Below are positions 52,425-62,735 of a stretch of DNA of 64,000 nucleotides, one piece after another (position 1 is the stretch's first letter; the number at the start of each line of letters is the position of its first letter). The stretch covers positions 4,526,001 through 4,590,000 of the forward strand of contig NZ_CP110011.1 in NCBI RefSeq assembly GCF_025947345.1, written 5' to 3'. This DNA comes from Flavobacterium sp. N502536 (lineage in GTDB: Bacteria > Bacteroidota > Bacteroidia > Flavobacteriales > Flavobacteriaceae). Both the position numbers and the translations under genes were made by a program. The notes beneath the pieces were generated by a model. That model was not told the origin of the DNA and ran no database searches. It saw only the letters and a list, made by a program, of their open reading frames with translations.

Positions 52425-52946
52425 CTAATGGTTTTCGACTTTTTTTCGAATAAATTTACTGGCGAGATAAATATGATTGGCTATGGTCTTTTCAGAAAGA
52501 TCCGTTAGCGCTGCAATCTCCTTATAGCTAAGGTTTTCCAGTTTATGTAAGGTGTAAATTTTTTGTTGCTGTTCCGGAAGCAGATTTATGAAAGTATTTA
52601 GCTTTTCCTGTCTTTCCTCAAAAATTTCAGTATCAACATCCTCCTCGTCCATTACCACATGCAACGGATCGAGCTGTACGATTTTATTTTCTCTGTTGAG
52701 ATGATTAAGGATGATGTTTTTGCAAATGACAAATATTTGCTTGTCTAATAGGACATCTTCGTGCAGCAATTCTCTTTTATTATACAATCTTAAAAAAGTC
52801 TCCTGAACAAAGTCCTGTGGGGTAAGTACTGTAAAGTTAAAGCGTTTGGCTATGTTTATCAGTTTATCATAGTAATTGAGATAAGCTTCTTTGAAAGTGG
52901 CTTCATTACCTTTTTTTAAACTTAATATAAACTTCCTGTTGTCCAT
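52425..52946 (-). CDS. ECF sigma factor (RNA polymerase sigma-70, FecI-like)
   Basis: The protein has 173 residues. Region 2 has YYDKLINIAKRFNFTVLTPQ and DFVQETFLRLYNKRELLHED, and region 4 has LLPEQQQKIYTLHKLENLSY followed by KEIAALTDLSEKTIANHIYL (helix-turn-helix). The length fits short ECF factors. It would drive the FecR/receptor/DUF4249 genes behind it. A box CATATTTG lies four bases before the start, close to the Bacteroidota -7 consensus, so the mRNA may be leaderless. Confidence 0.93.
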   Translation of the reverse strand: MDNRKFILSLKKGNEATFKEAYLNYYDKLINIAKRFNFTVLTPQDFVQETFLRLYNKRELLHEDVLLDKQIFVICKNIILNHLNRENKIVQLDPLHVVMDEEDVDTEIFEERQEKLNTFINLLPEQQQKIYTLHKLENLSYKEIAALTDLSEKTIANHIYLASKFIRKKVENH

Positions 52947-53335
52947 AACGCAAATATGATAATTAGTCTAAACTCAATGTCTAAAATAATATTGTGCCCG
53001 AAAGCGAATCCACTAAGACTTCCTTAATCTTTTTCTTAAGCAATCTTAAGGTACAAAGAACAGAAATTTTCTTGTAAAAGTTTTTAACAGAAAAAGAAAT
53101 TAATCTTAAAAAAAACACAATTTTACAATCACTAATTTAATCATAATTTTCTTATTTAATTTATTCTCAGATTTAAAAACCCCAGTAAAATAAAGCCATT
53201 CGGCGTTTTTTGAAAAGCAGTTTTTTCTAAAAACATCTCCTTTATTTAAAAGTATTTAAGACACTTATTACAAAACAAAAGCAGTAACAAAAAAATCGTT
53301 ACTGCTTATTTTTAAAGAAGAAAATTAAATGATCT
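52947..53335. other. 389-bp intergenic stretch
   Basis: AT-rich. It holds the sigma-gene promoter region and the terminator of the phosphatase gene at 53279-53307. No gene seen. Confidence 0.6.
53279..53307 (-). terminator. Terminator of the alkaline phosphatase gene
   Basis: A 10-bp stem (53279-53288 with 53298-53307), a 9-nt loop, then TTTTGTTTTG on the minus strand, about 30 bp after the stop. Confidence 0.85.
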
Positions 53336-55165
53336 CTACTGCTTCGCAAAAAGCGCTTCGAGTATTTTGGTATAAATTTGGGTATTTTGATACACTCCCA
53401 TGAAATTCGACGCACCGGGTCCGTAGGCAAAAACCGGAACTGGCACTGCTGTATGGTCGTTGGTACTGAAACTTCCCTGTACATATCCTTTTGCGATACT
53501 GCCATCAATTAAGGAGAGTCCTCCCGTTTCATGGTCGGCTGTTACAATCAAAAGTGTTTCCTGATTCTGGTCGACAAATTCCATAGCCTGTCCAACCAGT
53601 TTATCAAAATCGAGCATTTCGCGAACGACATATTCCAGGTCATTTTTATGTCCGCCATAGTCAATTTGTGCTCCTTCGGCCATTATGAAAAATGGATTCT
53701 TTGTTTTTGAAAAAACAGTTGTCGTTTTTGATAAAGATTTGGTTAAAAAATCGCCTCTGCCCTCTTTCATCGAAACCACCGCAGCATCTTCTAAAATCAC
53801 AAATCGGCTATTCTTGATGGTGTCCAGTGTTTTAAACTGATCCGAAAAAGTATATCCTTTTTCCTTCAATACCTTAGACAGGTCTTTACCGTCTTTTCTG
53901 TTTTTAAATTCTTTTGCTCCTCCTCCAATCAAAATATCGGAAGGGTTTGTGATAAAATCGGCAGCAATTGGTTCGCTAAAACTTCTTTCAGGCTGATGTG
54001 CATAAAAAGCGGCCGGAGTAGCATCTGTAATATTTCCGGCAGAAATAATGGCTGTTTTGTACTTTTTCTGCGCCAGCTGCTGCGTGATTAATTCCAGTGC
54101 TTTTCCGTTTTCGTCTACGCTAATAAAGCGGTTGTTGGTTTTATGTCCGGTTGCCATTGCCGTAGCACCCGCAGCCGAATCGGTAATATAACTGTCTGAC
54201 GATTTAGTGATCGACAATCCCTGAGTGGGTATATTAAAAAGACTCAACTGTCCTTTATTGGCCGTATAACCCGCATAAATCTGGGTAAGTCCCATTCCGT
54301 CACCAATCAGCAGAATTACATTTTTCGGACGTTTGTTTTTAGCAAACAAAGCGGCATTCTTAGGTACATAGGCCTGATGGAATTCTGTATTCTGATAAAA
54401 AGTGCTTTTTATTTTCTGAATGAATTCGGTCAGTGCCGGCACATTATCGGTTCCAATAAAATCGACTTTTAAATTCATTAAAGTCATCCAGGTGTTCACA
54501 TTATCTTGCGTCGACCAAAATCGGATCTTTTTATTCTGACCGTGAACTTTTTTAATGATGGCTTGTATTTTTTCTAAATCGACCTGTGTCATCACACCTT
54601 TACCGTTCCAGACTGTGTGTTCTTTTAAATCATCGCTAATCATTTCGACACGCGCCAATTGCTCTGCACTGTAATTTTCATTCAGTCTGCCATCAAAAGA
54701 GATAAAGTCGGGATAATCTTTCCAACTTGCCGGTGAAGGTCGGCTTCCTGAAATGACTACTTTTAGGTTTTTATTAGAAATCAGCTCCGGATACGTTTTT
54801 AACTGCTGAACAATCGCTTTAAGGGTTGCCGCAGCTTCCGATTTGATGTCGATCATCAAAATTAAAGGTTTGTTGTCAGGGTATGCTTTGCCTTCTAAGG
54901 TTTTTAGCTTTTTGGACAAAGGGTCTAAATAAAGACTTCGCAATGTGTTGTAAGTCTTGATTTCTTCTGACGTATGGGCGACCAGCAATTCGTTATTTAC
55001 CAGAAAAACATCGGCTTCGATAACACCTGCTTCATTGGAGTAGGCTTCATAAAATGGTAATTTCCCTGCATAATCATTGTGCGAATGAATATTGACAGAG
55101 CTGTATTCCTGCGCTTGTGCCAACATAAAGAAATGAAGACACAAAAGGATTATTGTTTTTTTCAT
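53336..55165 (-). CDS. GDPD-like domain fused to alkaline phosphatase
   Basis: The protein has 609 residues with a signal peptide (MKKTIILLCLHFFMLAQAQ). Residues about 22-260 look like a GDPD/PI-PLC-type TIM barrel (VNIHSHNDYAGKLPFYEAYS, GVIEADVFLVNNELLVAH, LILMIDIKSEA), with His and Glu-x-Asp in the expected positions. Residues about 275-609 are alkaline phosphatase: VILLIGDGMGLTQIYAG (metal site), TDSAAGATAMATGHKT (nucleophile Ser near 327), HETGGLS, and a final block YGPGASNFMGVYQNTQI. A phosphodiesterase joined to a phosphatase could release phosphate from diesters in one protein. It follows SusC/SusD on the same strand. Confidence 0.9.
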   Translation of the reverse strand: MKKTIILLCLHFFMLAQAQEYSSVNIHSHNDYAGKLPFYEAYSNEAGVIEADVFLVNNELLVAHTSEEIKTYNTLRSLYLDPLSKKLKTLEGKAYPDNKPLILMIDIKSEAAATLKAIVQQLKTYPELISNKNLKVVISGSRPSPASWKDYPDFISFDGRLNENYSAEQLARVEMISDDLKEHTVWNGKGVMTQVDLEKIQAIIKKVHGQNKKIRFWSTQDNVNTWMTLMNLKVDFIGTDNVPALTEFIQKIKSTFYQNTEFHQAYVPKNAALFAKNKRPKNVILLIGDGMGLTQIYAGYTANKGQLSLFNIPTQGLSITKSSDSYITDSAAGATAMATGHKTNNRFISVDENGKALELITQQLAQKKYKTAIISAGNITDATPAAFYAHQPERSFSEPIAADFITNPSDILIGGGAKEFKNRKDGKDLSKVLKEKGYTFSDQFKTLDTIKNSRFVILEDAAVVSMKEGRGDFLTKSLSKTTTVFSKTKNPFFIMAEGAQIDYGGHKNDLEYVVREMLDFDKLVGQAMEFVDQNQETLLIVTADHETGGLSLIDGSIAKGYVQGSFSTNDHTAVPVPVFAYGPGASNFMGVYQNTQIYTKILEALFAKQ

Positions 55166-55307
55166 GGAAATATACTTTATATAAAAATTAACCCGTTAGG
55201 TTGAATCTATTTCAACACTTCGTTACATCAATTTTGTATTCCTAAAAAAGAGGTCTCAGTTCGTTTTAATACACCCAACGGCTTAAAAATCATTTGTTTT
55301 TTTACTA

Positions 55308-55334
55308 CTGCAAGCTTCACAACTAAGCTTGCAG
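55308..55334 (-). other. Hairpin between SusD and phosphatase genes
   Basis: A perfect 10-bp stem CTGCAAGCTT / AAGCTTGCAG (55308-55317 with 55325-55334), 7-nt loop, no T-tract on the minus strand. It is in a 200-bp gap and might lower or process the downstream message. Confidence 0.5.
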
Positions 55335-55368
55335 CGTAAAAAAAAACAAACAAAATGAAACTACTAAA

Positions 55369-56904
55369 CTACCAGCCTTTATTCTGGAAAAGGGCTCCTT
55401 TGCTCACTGCAATTTCATCCGGTGGTATTGGCCACACATGGTGAATAGCAGGATTGAAATTACGGGCAGGATAAATCACCGTCCCGTTATAGTGGTGTAA
55501 AGGTTTTGCATAGGTTGCCTGAGCGTCGCCCCAGCGTACTAAATCGAAATGACGGTCTGTCCATTCTCCGGCCAGCTCACAACGTCTTTCTCTTTTCAGA
55601 TCGGTTAAAGTTGCTCCTCCAATGCTTGGTAAACCTGCACGATTACGAATCATATTTATCTCGGTATCAGCGCTCAGTCCTTTCATTAATTTTGCTTCGG
55701 CCAACATTAAAATGACATCGGCATAGCGTAAAAGAGGTACATTTAAGGCTGTTGAAGGCTTGTCTCCGTTAGCATTTACATAACGAATGTCAATTCCACC
55801 CGAAGTTGTTTTTGGATAACCAAACGGCTCCATGTATTTTTTAAACTGATAACCGGTTCTATTACTTGAACTTACGATGTATTTCCCTTCATTAAAAGTC
55901 ACTAATTCGCCAAAATACATAAACTTATCTCCTTTTTGTAAAATGGTAGCGCTACGTCTTTTATCAGCCGCATCATAGGTATCAAACAGCTCTTTGGTAG
56001 GGTAGAAATTTCCCCAGCCATTGTAAACTCCCCAGCCTTTATCTTCGAGACATACTCCCGGAAAAATTGACCCCAGACTTGTATTTTCGGCACTGGAAGT
56101 TACAGACCAGATGTATTCTGATGACCAGTTGTTTTTAATTTTAAAGACATCTTCAAAATTATCCAGCAATTTGTGCTTTCCACTGTTCACAACCATATTG
56201 GCGTACTTAATAGCATTGTCCCAGTCTTTTGCATACAAGTAGGTACGTACCAAATAGGCCCAGGCAGCAGTTTTGTGAGCACGTCCGTAATTGTCAGTCG
56301 TTAGCTCATTAAAGTAAGGCAATAAATCAGCGGCTTTCACCAAATCGGCAGCAATGTAAGCATAGTTTTCGGCTACGTTTTTAGCACGTGGTACATATAC
56401 ATTGGTTGGATTTTCTCTGTCCTGAATCGGAATCCCGGCACGCTCGTCTCCGTAGTGATAGGCCAGTTCCAGGTGCATCACAGCATGATTGAAATAAGCC
56501 TCTCCCAACATCATGTTTTTTGTTTTATCGTCTAAAGCGATCTTCGGAATGTTGCGAATCACATCGTTGCAACGTTTCATTACCTCATAATGCAGTCTCC
56601 AGATGTCTTTGGTATCCGACTCTGCTCCGTCTACAATAAAGTTCTTGATTCGTTCTGCATTTTGCCTTGGCTTGGTCCCAATGTCATCACTCGCATTGTT
56701 GAGCCAGAAAAATCCACGACCGTACATATTGTCATCAGAATAAAGCGCATAGATTGCATTTACTCCTGCTTTTGCATCGGCAGGTGTTTTCCAGAAATTA
56801 CCACTTGAAGGTGCTCCCTGAGGCACTAAATCAAGTTCATTTTCACAAGCCGAGCTGCCTATTAAAAGCATAAAACTCAATACTAAAAGACTTAATTTTT
56901 TCAT
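55369..56904 (-). CDS. SusD/RagB-family outer-membrane lipoprotein
   Basis: The protein has 511 residues with lipobox LIGSSAC (Cys 20). The SusD fold is clear: LVPQGAPSSGNFWKTPADAKAGVNAIYALYSDD, YNLAWAY-like helices in TAAWAYLVRTYLYAKDWDNA (TPR part), ADVILMLAEAKLMKGLSADT, MIRNRAGLPSIGGATLTDLK, ERRCELAGEWTDRHFDLVRWGDA. It caps the SusC channel at the cell surface and binds the nutrient. It lies 16 bp after SusC on the same strand. The ligand is not known from the sequence, but the following phosphatase suggests a phosphorylated compound. Confidence 0.95.
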   Translation of the reverse strand: MKKLSLLVLSFMLLIGSSACENELDLVPQGAPSSGNFWKTPADAKAGVNAIYALYSDDNMYGRGFFWLNNASDDIGTKPRQNAERIKNFIVDGAESDTKDIWRLHYEVMKRCNDVIRNIPKIALDDKTKNMMLGEAYFNHAVMHLELAYHYGDERAGIPIQDRENPTNVYVPRAKNVAENYAYIAADLVKAADLLPYFNELTTDNYGRAHKTAAWAYLVRTYLYAKDWDNAIKYANMVVNSGKHKLLDNFEDVFKIKNNWSSEYIWSVTSSAENTSLGSIFPGVCLEDKGWGVYNGWGNFYPTKELFDTYDAADKRRSATILQKGDKFMYFGELVTFNEGKYIVSSSNRTGYQFKKYMEPFGYPKTTSGGIDIRYVNANGDKPSTALNVPLLRYADVILMLAEAKLMKGLSADTEINMIRNRAGLPSIGGATLTDLKRERRCELAGEWTDRHFDLVRWGDAQATYAKPLHHYNGTVIYPARNFNPAIHHVWPIPPDEIAVSKGALFQNKGW

Positions 56905-56920
56905 TTTATTTGTATATTTT

Positions 56921-59900
56921 TTAAAAAGTTGCGTTTACACCCGTCATATAAATACGGGAAAGAGGGTACTTCCCTAAGTCCATACCAAAATTCTTAAGCC
57001 CTACTTCCGGATCCATTCCTGAATACTTGGTAATGGTAAACAGGTTTTGCGCAGAGATAAAAAATCTAAGTTTTGCTTTTCCATTCAACCATTGTTCTTT
57101 TGCGGTATAGCCTATTGACAGGTTTCTCAATCTTACGAAAGAAGCGTCTTCGATATAAAAATCAGAGATTCGTCCAAAGTTATTATTGTTGTCTGTTGAC
57201 GAAAGAACCGGAATATTGGTATTGGTGTTTGTTGGTGACCAGGCATTTTTAGAATCAGCCAGTAAGTTGTAACCCGGGAAAGAAGCATTCAAACCAGTAT
57301 GTTTTACGGCATTAAAAACGCTGTTTCCGGCTGCTCCGCTAAAAAAGATGTTCATGTCAAACCCTTTGTATCTGAAATTGGTATTCAAACTGAAAGTGGT
57401 TTTCGGAAATGGATTTCCAAGTACTACTCTATCACTGTTATTGATCACTCCATCACCATTTATATCTTTGAATTTAATATCTCCGGCAACTGCATTTGGC
57501 TGATATACAACTCCTTTATCGTTTACATACGCTTTTACTTCGGCAGCACTTTGAAACAATCCGTCAGTCGAGTAACCGTAAAAAGCACCTACAGGACTTC
57601 CTACCTGATAAATGTTAGCCAAAGGCAAACTACGCACTCTGCTTAAATTCAATGGTTCAAGAGAGGTTAAATCATCTTTGATCGAAGAAATTTTGTTGCT
57701 AAGGAAAGCTGCATTTGCTGTTACATCAAATTTAAACTCACCCTGTGTTTTCTGATAGGTTAAACTCGCTTCTAATCCTCTGTTTTCAACATTTCCTGAA
57801 TTTACGATTCTTCCTAACGGAGTTCCCGAAACACCCGGCAACTGATCGCGAACCAACATGTCTTTATTGGTTTTGATGTAGGCATCCACAGAACCTGTCA
57901 AAGCATTGTTAAACATGGTGAAATCCAATCCAACGTTGGTTTGTTCGGAGCTTTCCCATCTCAAATCAGGATTAGACAATTCGGCCTCCGAATAACCGTA
58001 GCTGATTACCGGACTGCTTCCGATTAAGGCTTGTGTTTGTTTTAAAGGCACACTAAACTGATACGGTCCAAGGTTTCCTAAGTTTCCAATTTGTCCCCAG
58101 CTTGCACGTAGTTTTAAGTTGCTTACAATTGGATTTATATTTTTCATAAATCCTTCTTCAGAGATCAACCATCCGGCAGAAACAGAAGGATATACTTTCC
58201 AACGATTATCAGAAATCAGTTTTGAAGTACCGTCGCGACGTACAATTCCGGAAATTAAATATTTTTGATTGAAGTCGTAGTTCAGCCTTCCCACATAAGA
58301 AGAAATGATCTCTTCAGACATTCCTGCATCCAATTGCTGTACTAGTTTAGCATTCAATAAATAACGCTGTGAAGCATCTTCATTATCAAAACCAGTTCCC
58401 TGTACCGTATAAAAATCTCTTTTGGTTTGTTGGTAGGTGTATCCTGCCAATGCTTTAAAATTGTGTTTCCCTAATGATTTTTCATAAGAAAGCGTCTGCT
58501 CACTTAACAAATCAGTTGTGGTAGAAGCCGTTTGTGTCAATCGGTTAAAATCGAATATTTTACCCGGTTCTGTTATTTTAACCGCAAAGTCGGTTGCATT
58601 GTTCTGAATTCTGGTATAACCCCAGTTGGATTTGAATTTTAAACCCGATACAATTTCCCACTCCGCATAAGGATTAATTAAAACGGTAGAAACCGGATTG
58701 CGGTTGTCCAGTCTTTTTAAATAAGCCACCGGATTGATTACGTCTCCATACGAACCGATATATTTTTCAGGAACTCCTCCAAAACTTCCGGAACCGTCTT
58801 CTCTGTAAATAGTAGCATTGGGCGGATAAAAAATGGCTGCTAAAATAGCTCCTGTATACCCACTAGAGGTATTGGCTGCCTGACCGTCGGTTAAGGAATA
58901 CGACAAGTTTTCACCTATTGTAAAATTGGGCGCGAGTTTAAATGATGAATTGGCTCTTGCGGTATAACGGGTTCCGAAAGTATTAAGTAGTATCCCTTCG
59001 TTTTTGCGATAACTTCCTGAGATAAAGAAATTAGATTTTTCGGTTTTACCATTTACAGAAATGGAAAGATCCTGAATTTCTCCTGTACGGAAAATTTCAT
59101 CCATCCAGTTGGTTTTAGTGGTTCTGGCCGTTGGTTCAAATGCCGGATCAAAAGCAGGAATTCTTGGCATACCTGCATTGTCTCTGGCTGTATTCATAGC
59201 ATCAGCATATTCGGCCGCATTTAAAACGTCTAACTTTTTGGCTACACTTTGAAAACCTCCCTGGTAGTTTACATTGATGTTAATACGCTCTGAAACTCCT
59301 TTTTTAGAGGTAATTAAAATTACTCCACCTGAGGCTCTCGCTCCGTAGATTGCTGCAGAAGCCGCATCTTTTAAAACACTGATCGAAGCAATATCATTCG
59401 GGTTTAAGGTATTCAAAGAACCGCTGTAAATAATTCCGTCCAAAACAATCAAAGGAGTTTCGGCATTCAAAGATCCAATACCACGAATGTTGATTGTTGG
59501 CTCAGCCGTTGGGTCTCCTCCATTGTTAATTACGGTAACACCAGCCACAGTACCCTGCAATAATTCTGCTGCACTGTTATAAGTTCTGCTCGAAGTTTCC
59601 TTCATCGAAACGGTACCTACAGCTCCCAAAACTTCATTCTTTTTTACACTTCCGTATCCCATTACAACCACTTCCTGCAGTTGTTTCATATCGGCTACTA
59701 ATTTGATCTTTATATTTTTGTCCGATTGGGTTACTTTTACTTCTTGTGTCACATAACCCACGTAAGAAAAAACAAGTACGGCCACAGACGAATTGATTTC
59801 CATCTTAAAGGTACCGTCAAAATCTGTTGTTGCGGCTGCGTCCGAATCTTTGTCTTTGATTCCGACACCCGGCAACGGCATTCCGTCATCCCCTCCAAAA

Positions 59901-60310
59901 ACAGTTCCCGAAATGCTTATTTTGCCCTGAGCGGCATCTGAAATTTTCAAATTTTTCTTGATGACAATATTGTTGCTCACAATTTCGTACCTCAACAATA
60001 AATTGCTGCATATTTTATCCAGTGCCTGTTCTAAGGGTACATTGTTGAGTTTTAAGCTAATCTTTTGATTGGTATTCACCTGATTGGTTTCGTACATAAA
60101 ATGCACGTCAATTTGTTTTTCAATTTTCTGAAAAACATTTTTGATGCTTTCGTTTTCTACTTTTAAGGTTACTCTCTTATTTATATCAAAACTGCCCGCT
60201 TTCACGGTTAATCCGATAAAAAATAGAGCTGTAAAAAGCAGCGCTCTCGTTAGTACCGATTTTTTAATGCTCTCGCGGTTTGGAACATACCGCATTTGCT
60301 TTCTAGTCAT
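56921..60310 (-). CDS. SusC/RagA-family TonB-linked receptor
   Basis: The protein has 1129 residues. A leader with hydrophobic LLFTALFFIGLTVKAG is followed by an STN domain (VTLKVENESIKNVFQKIEKQ, KICSNLLLRYEIVSNNI), a carboxypeptidase-regulatory-like domain (ISGTVFGGDDGMPLPGVGIK), the TonB box/plug (VVVMGYGSVKKNEVLGAVG, PLIVLDGIIYSGSLN, ASGGVILITSKKG) and the barrel ending IYMTGVNATF. The STN domain suggests that it signals through FecR to the sigma factor encoded upstream. The start at 60310 leaves a rather long basic leader; a later Met is possible. Confidence 0.96.
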   Translation of the reverse strand: MTRKQMRYVPNRESIKKSVLTRALLFTALFFIGLTVKAGSFDINKRVTLKVENESIKNVFQKIEKQIDVHFMYETNQVNTNQKISLKLNNVPLEQALDKICSNLLLRYEIVSNNIVIKKNLKISDAAQGKISISGTVFGGDDGMPLPGVGIKDKDSDAAATTDFDGTFKMEINSSVAVLVFSYVGYVTQEVKVTQSDKNIKIKLVADMKQLQEVVVMGYGSVKKNEVLGAVGTVSMKETSSRTYNSAAELLQGTVAGVTVINNGGDPTAEPTINIRGIGSLNAETPLIVLDGIIYSGSLNTLNPNDIASISVLKDAASAAIYGARASGGVILITSKKGVSERININVNYQGGFQSVAKKLDVLNAAEYADAMNTARDNAGMPRIPAFDPAFEPTARTTKTNWMDEIFRTGEIQDLSISVNGKTEKSNFFISGSYRKNEGILLNTFGTRYTARANSSFKLAPNFTIGENLSYSLTDGQAANTSSGYTGAILAAIFYPPNATIYREDGSGSFGGVPEKYIGSYGDVINPVAYLKRLDNRNPVSTVLINPYAEWEIVSGLKFKSNWGYTRIQNNATDFAVKITEPGKIFDFNRLTQTASTTTDLLSEQTLSYEKSLGKHNFKALAGYTYQQTKRDFYTVQGTGFDNEDASQRYLLNAKLVQQLDAGMSEEIISSYVGRLNYDFNQKYLISGIVRRDGTSKLISDNRWKVYPSVSAGWLISEEGFMKNINPIVSNLKLRASWGQIGNLGNLGPYQFSVPLKQTQALIGSSPVISYGYSEAELSNPDLRWESSEQTNVGLDFTMFNNALTGSVDAYIKTNKDMLVRDQLPGVSGTPLGRIVNSGNVENRGLEASLTYQKTQGEFKFDVTANAAFLSNKISSIKDDLTSLEPLNLSRVRSLPLANIYQVGSPVGAFYGYSTDGLFQSAAEVKAYVNDKGVVYQPNAVAGDIKFKDINGDGVINNSDRVVLGNPFPKTTFSLNTNFRYKGFDMNIFFSGAAGNSVFNAVKHTGLNASFPGYNLLADSKNAWSPTNTNTNIPVLSSTDNNNNFGRISDFYIEDASFVRLRNLSIGYTAKEQWLNGKAKLRFFISAQNLFTITKYSGMDPEVGLKNFGMDLGKYPLSRIYMTGVNATF

Positions 60311-60480
60311 GTTTGTGATTTTTTAATTGTTTTTGATTATGGATCAGTTTTCTACGTAGATTTTTTTTTAATTGGATTGGTAACGAATTGTTTTATGGCG
60401 GATAGCTACAGTTACTCTCACTAAATCGCATAGCGCTATACGAATGGTGTTACTGTATGTTTCTTTTCCCGTTCTGTGGC

Positions 60481-61401
60481 TTAGCGTATCACATAAGTCC
60501 CTGCTTCTACTTTGTACTCGGCATTGATGATGTTGCACACCAAAGCAACGACCTGCCCTACCGGAAGCTCTTTGAAATAGGCACTGATTTTTAAATTGTT
60601 TAAATTCTTATTTCCAATTTCGACGGTTACATTATAATTCCGATTGATGGTTGCAATGACTTCGGGTAAGGGAGCGTCTTCAAAAACGATAATGTTTTTT
60701 CGCCATAACGAAATTGAATTGACCGGAATATCCTTGAAAGCCTGCAATTTGTTATCACGTGATTTAAAAATCACTTTTTGACCCGGGGTGACATAGACGT
60801 TCTCTTCGGTGACGGTTGATTTTACATTTACTCTTCCGGTCAAAACCGAAACTTCCTGCGTGGTCTGATCCGGATAGGCCTGTACGTTAAAGCTGGTTCC
60901 CAGTACTTTTGTATCCATTTTATCAGTATGAATGATAAAAGGGTGTTTTTTGTCTTTGGCTACATCAAAAAAAGCTTCTCCGGTTAGATAAACTTCTCTT
61001 GTATCCCCTTTAAAAGCAACAGGGTATTTTACGCGACTTCCCGCGTTAAGCCATATTTGAGTACCATCGCTTAAAACTATTTTGGCATGTTCTCCTGCCT
61101 TGGTAGCATATTGCCTGCTAATGGTTTTTACCGTTGATAAATAAAAGAAACAGGAAAGGCCCAGTAAAACAAATAGAGAAGCTGCCATTGTCCAGTTTCT
61201 GTAAGCAATGGAAATAACCTTACCGGATTTTTTGATCTGCTGAATCTCTTTTTTTAGTTTTGAACGATCGGAGGTGATCGTTGCTATGGTATCAAAGATT
61301 TCTTCCGGATGATTGTACCAGTTATTCCATAATTCTTCTCCATTTAGAGAAGGCTTACCTTCTAAAAAATGTTTTATATCTTGGTGTAATTTTTCAGGCA
61401 T
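60481..61401 (-). CDS. FecR-family anti-sigma protein (SusC locus)
   Basis: The protein has 306 residues. A cytosolic head with SLNGEELWNNWYNHPEEIFD precedes the helix NWTMAASLFVLLGLSCFFYL. The FecR core reads AKIVLSDGTQIWLNAGSRVK, YPVAFKGDTREVYLTGEAFF, TKVLGTSFNVQAYPDQTTQE and VSVLTGRVNV. The C-terminal part (FEDAPLPEVIATINRNYNVT...LKISAYFKELPVGQVVALVC) is STN-like. It is 108 bp behind the sigma gene. It likely receives the signal from SusC's STN domain. Confidence 0.94.
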   Translation of the reverse strand: MPEKLHQDIKHFLEGKPSLNGEELWNNWYNHPEEIFDTIATITSDRSKLKKEIQQIKKSGKVISIAYRNWTMAASLFVLLGLSCFFYLSTVKTISRQYATKAGEHAKIVLSDGTQIWLNAGSRVKYPVAFKGDTREVYLTGEAFFDVAKDKKHPFIIHTDKMDTKVLGTSFNVQAYPDQTTQEVSVLTGRVNVKSTVTEENVYVTPGQKVIFKSRDNKLQAFKDIPVNSISLWRKNIIVFEDAPLPEVIATINRNYNVTVEIGNKNLNNLKISAYFKELPVGQVVALVCNIINAEYKVEAGTYVIR

Positions 61402-61508
61402 TATAATTTGTTTAATAGTATGTCTTAGAAATAGTATTTTCAGGTAGGTGGCTAAGGTTACGCTTTTGTTAAGAAAAGAAAGCGCAACCTTACATTAGAA
61501 ATCGGCTG

Positions 61509-62066
61509 TTAGTTAAACTCGCCCAGATAGCTTCGCATAAACTTTAAAGCATACGCAATGTGATACTTTACGGTTTCGTGCGAAACATTAAGTTCTTCGG
61601 CTATTTCTTTGTTGGTATAATGCTTAATCCTGCTGAGAATAAAAACTTCTTTGGATTTTTTGGGAAGTAATAAAGTAGCTTTGTCCACTGCGTCCTGCAG
61701 TTCTTCGTAGTAAATGGAATCTTCAGTAGTGTTACTGCTGTTATAGTCATTTGTATTTCGATCGGTCACCTCTTTTACATATTGGTCTGTAATGGTGTGC
61801 GATTTGATGTAGTCTAAAGTCACGTATCGAACGGATGTGTAGATGTAAGCCGAAAATTTCTTTTGAATAACCAGCACCTTTCTCCTTTCCCAAATTGCAG
61901 TAAAAACTTCCTGAACAATTTCTTCAGAAACCGGAACCGATTTCATTCTGATGTAAACAAACCGCACCAAAACATCGCGATAACGAAAATACAACTCATC
62001 AAACGCCTTATCTTTCCCTTGTCTTAACAATTCAACAAGTTCTTCATCCGTGAACTTTTTATACAT
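61509..62066 (-). CDS. ECF sigma factor (SusC locus)
   Basis: The protein has 185 residues. FDELYFRYRDVLVRFVYIRM and VSEEIVQEVFTAIWERRKVL form region 2, and LLPKKSKEVFILSRIKHYTN with KEIAEELNVSHETVKYHIAY form region 4. This is the FecI-like type found in front of FecR and SusC/SusD genes. It is divergent from the tail-collar gene, with a 670-bp gap. It likely transcribes the SusC operon once FecR releases it. Confidence 0.94.
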   Translation of the reverse strand: MYKKFTDEELVELLRQGKDKAFDELYFRYRDVLVRFVYIRMKSVPVSEEIVQEVFTAIWERRKVLVIQKKFSAYIYTSVRYVTLDYIKSHTITDQYVKEVTDRNTNDYNSSNTTEDSIYYEELQDAVDKATLLLPKKSKEVFILSRIKHYTNKEIAEELNVSHETVKYHIAYALKFMRSYLGEFN

Positions 62067-62735
62067 AATACTCCACTTTTGAATGATTCGGCGAACAAAT
62101 CGCTGTTACTAAAACTTCCATTCCCATTATCCTGCTGCGATGTATTCTTATTTTAAAAAATGACATATACTACAATTGTGTTGTTTTATAATATGTCTCC
62201 AAAATTAAAGCTGAGGGTAGGTCTGCAAGGTTACGTTTACATTAATAAAATGCCTTCTTTATAAAACATTGTATTAACATCTGACGTGTTATGTTATGAA
62301 GATATTGGGAGGATCTGTTGTGGGGTACTATTTTCTAAGATGCTGAAGGTGCAACAGAAAGGCAAAGTTGTATTATACTTCCTACAGCTATCACCTGTGC
62401 TGATTGAAAGCTACAAACACCCCTAAATAGAAGAGATATAGTCTGTTTTTTAGGTGTCATATGGTTTTTCTCGCTCTGCTCGATACTTTTTCCAACACGA
62501 ATAAGATATTTCATGACAATAAAAACCTGCCTCATGACATATTTTTCAGTATCGGTGCAGAAGATGTTTAGTTTTAACCTGTTTTAGAAGATAAAATCAG
62601 GTAGAAACACCTGTTTTTGAGAGTTTTATATTTTATACCTTAGTTGAAATATAAAAATTGCCCTTTTATTTCTTAGTAAAAAAACAAGTAATATCAAAAA
62701 CAAATATAAACACTAACCTATTAAAACTAAACACT
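62067..62735. other. 669-bp intergenic stretch
   Basis: It should hold the divergent promoters. ACCTG / CAGGT inverted motifs lie at about 62577-62620, with no strong terminator. No convincing gene. Confidence 0.5.

Noticed and set aside
62335..62535. Minus-strand ORF with a Ser/Cys-containing end
   Set aside because: Looked at as a possible modified peptide precursor, but there are no biosynthesis genes nearby and no start signal.
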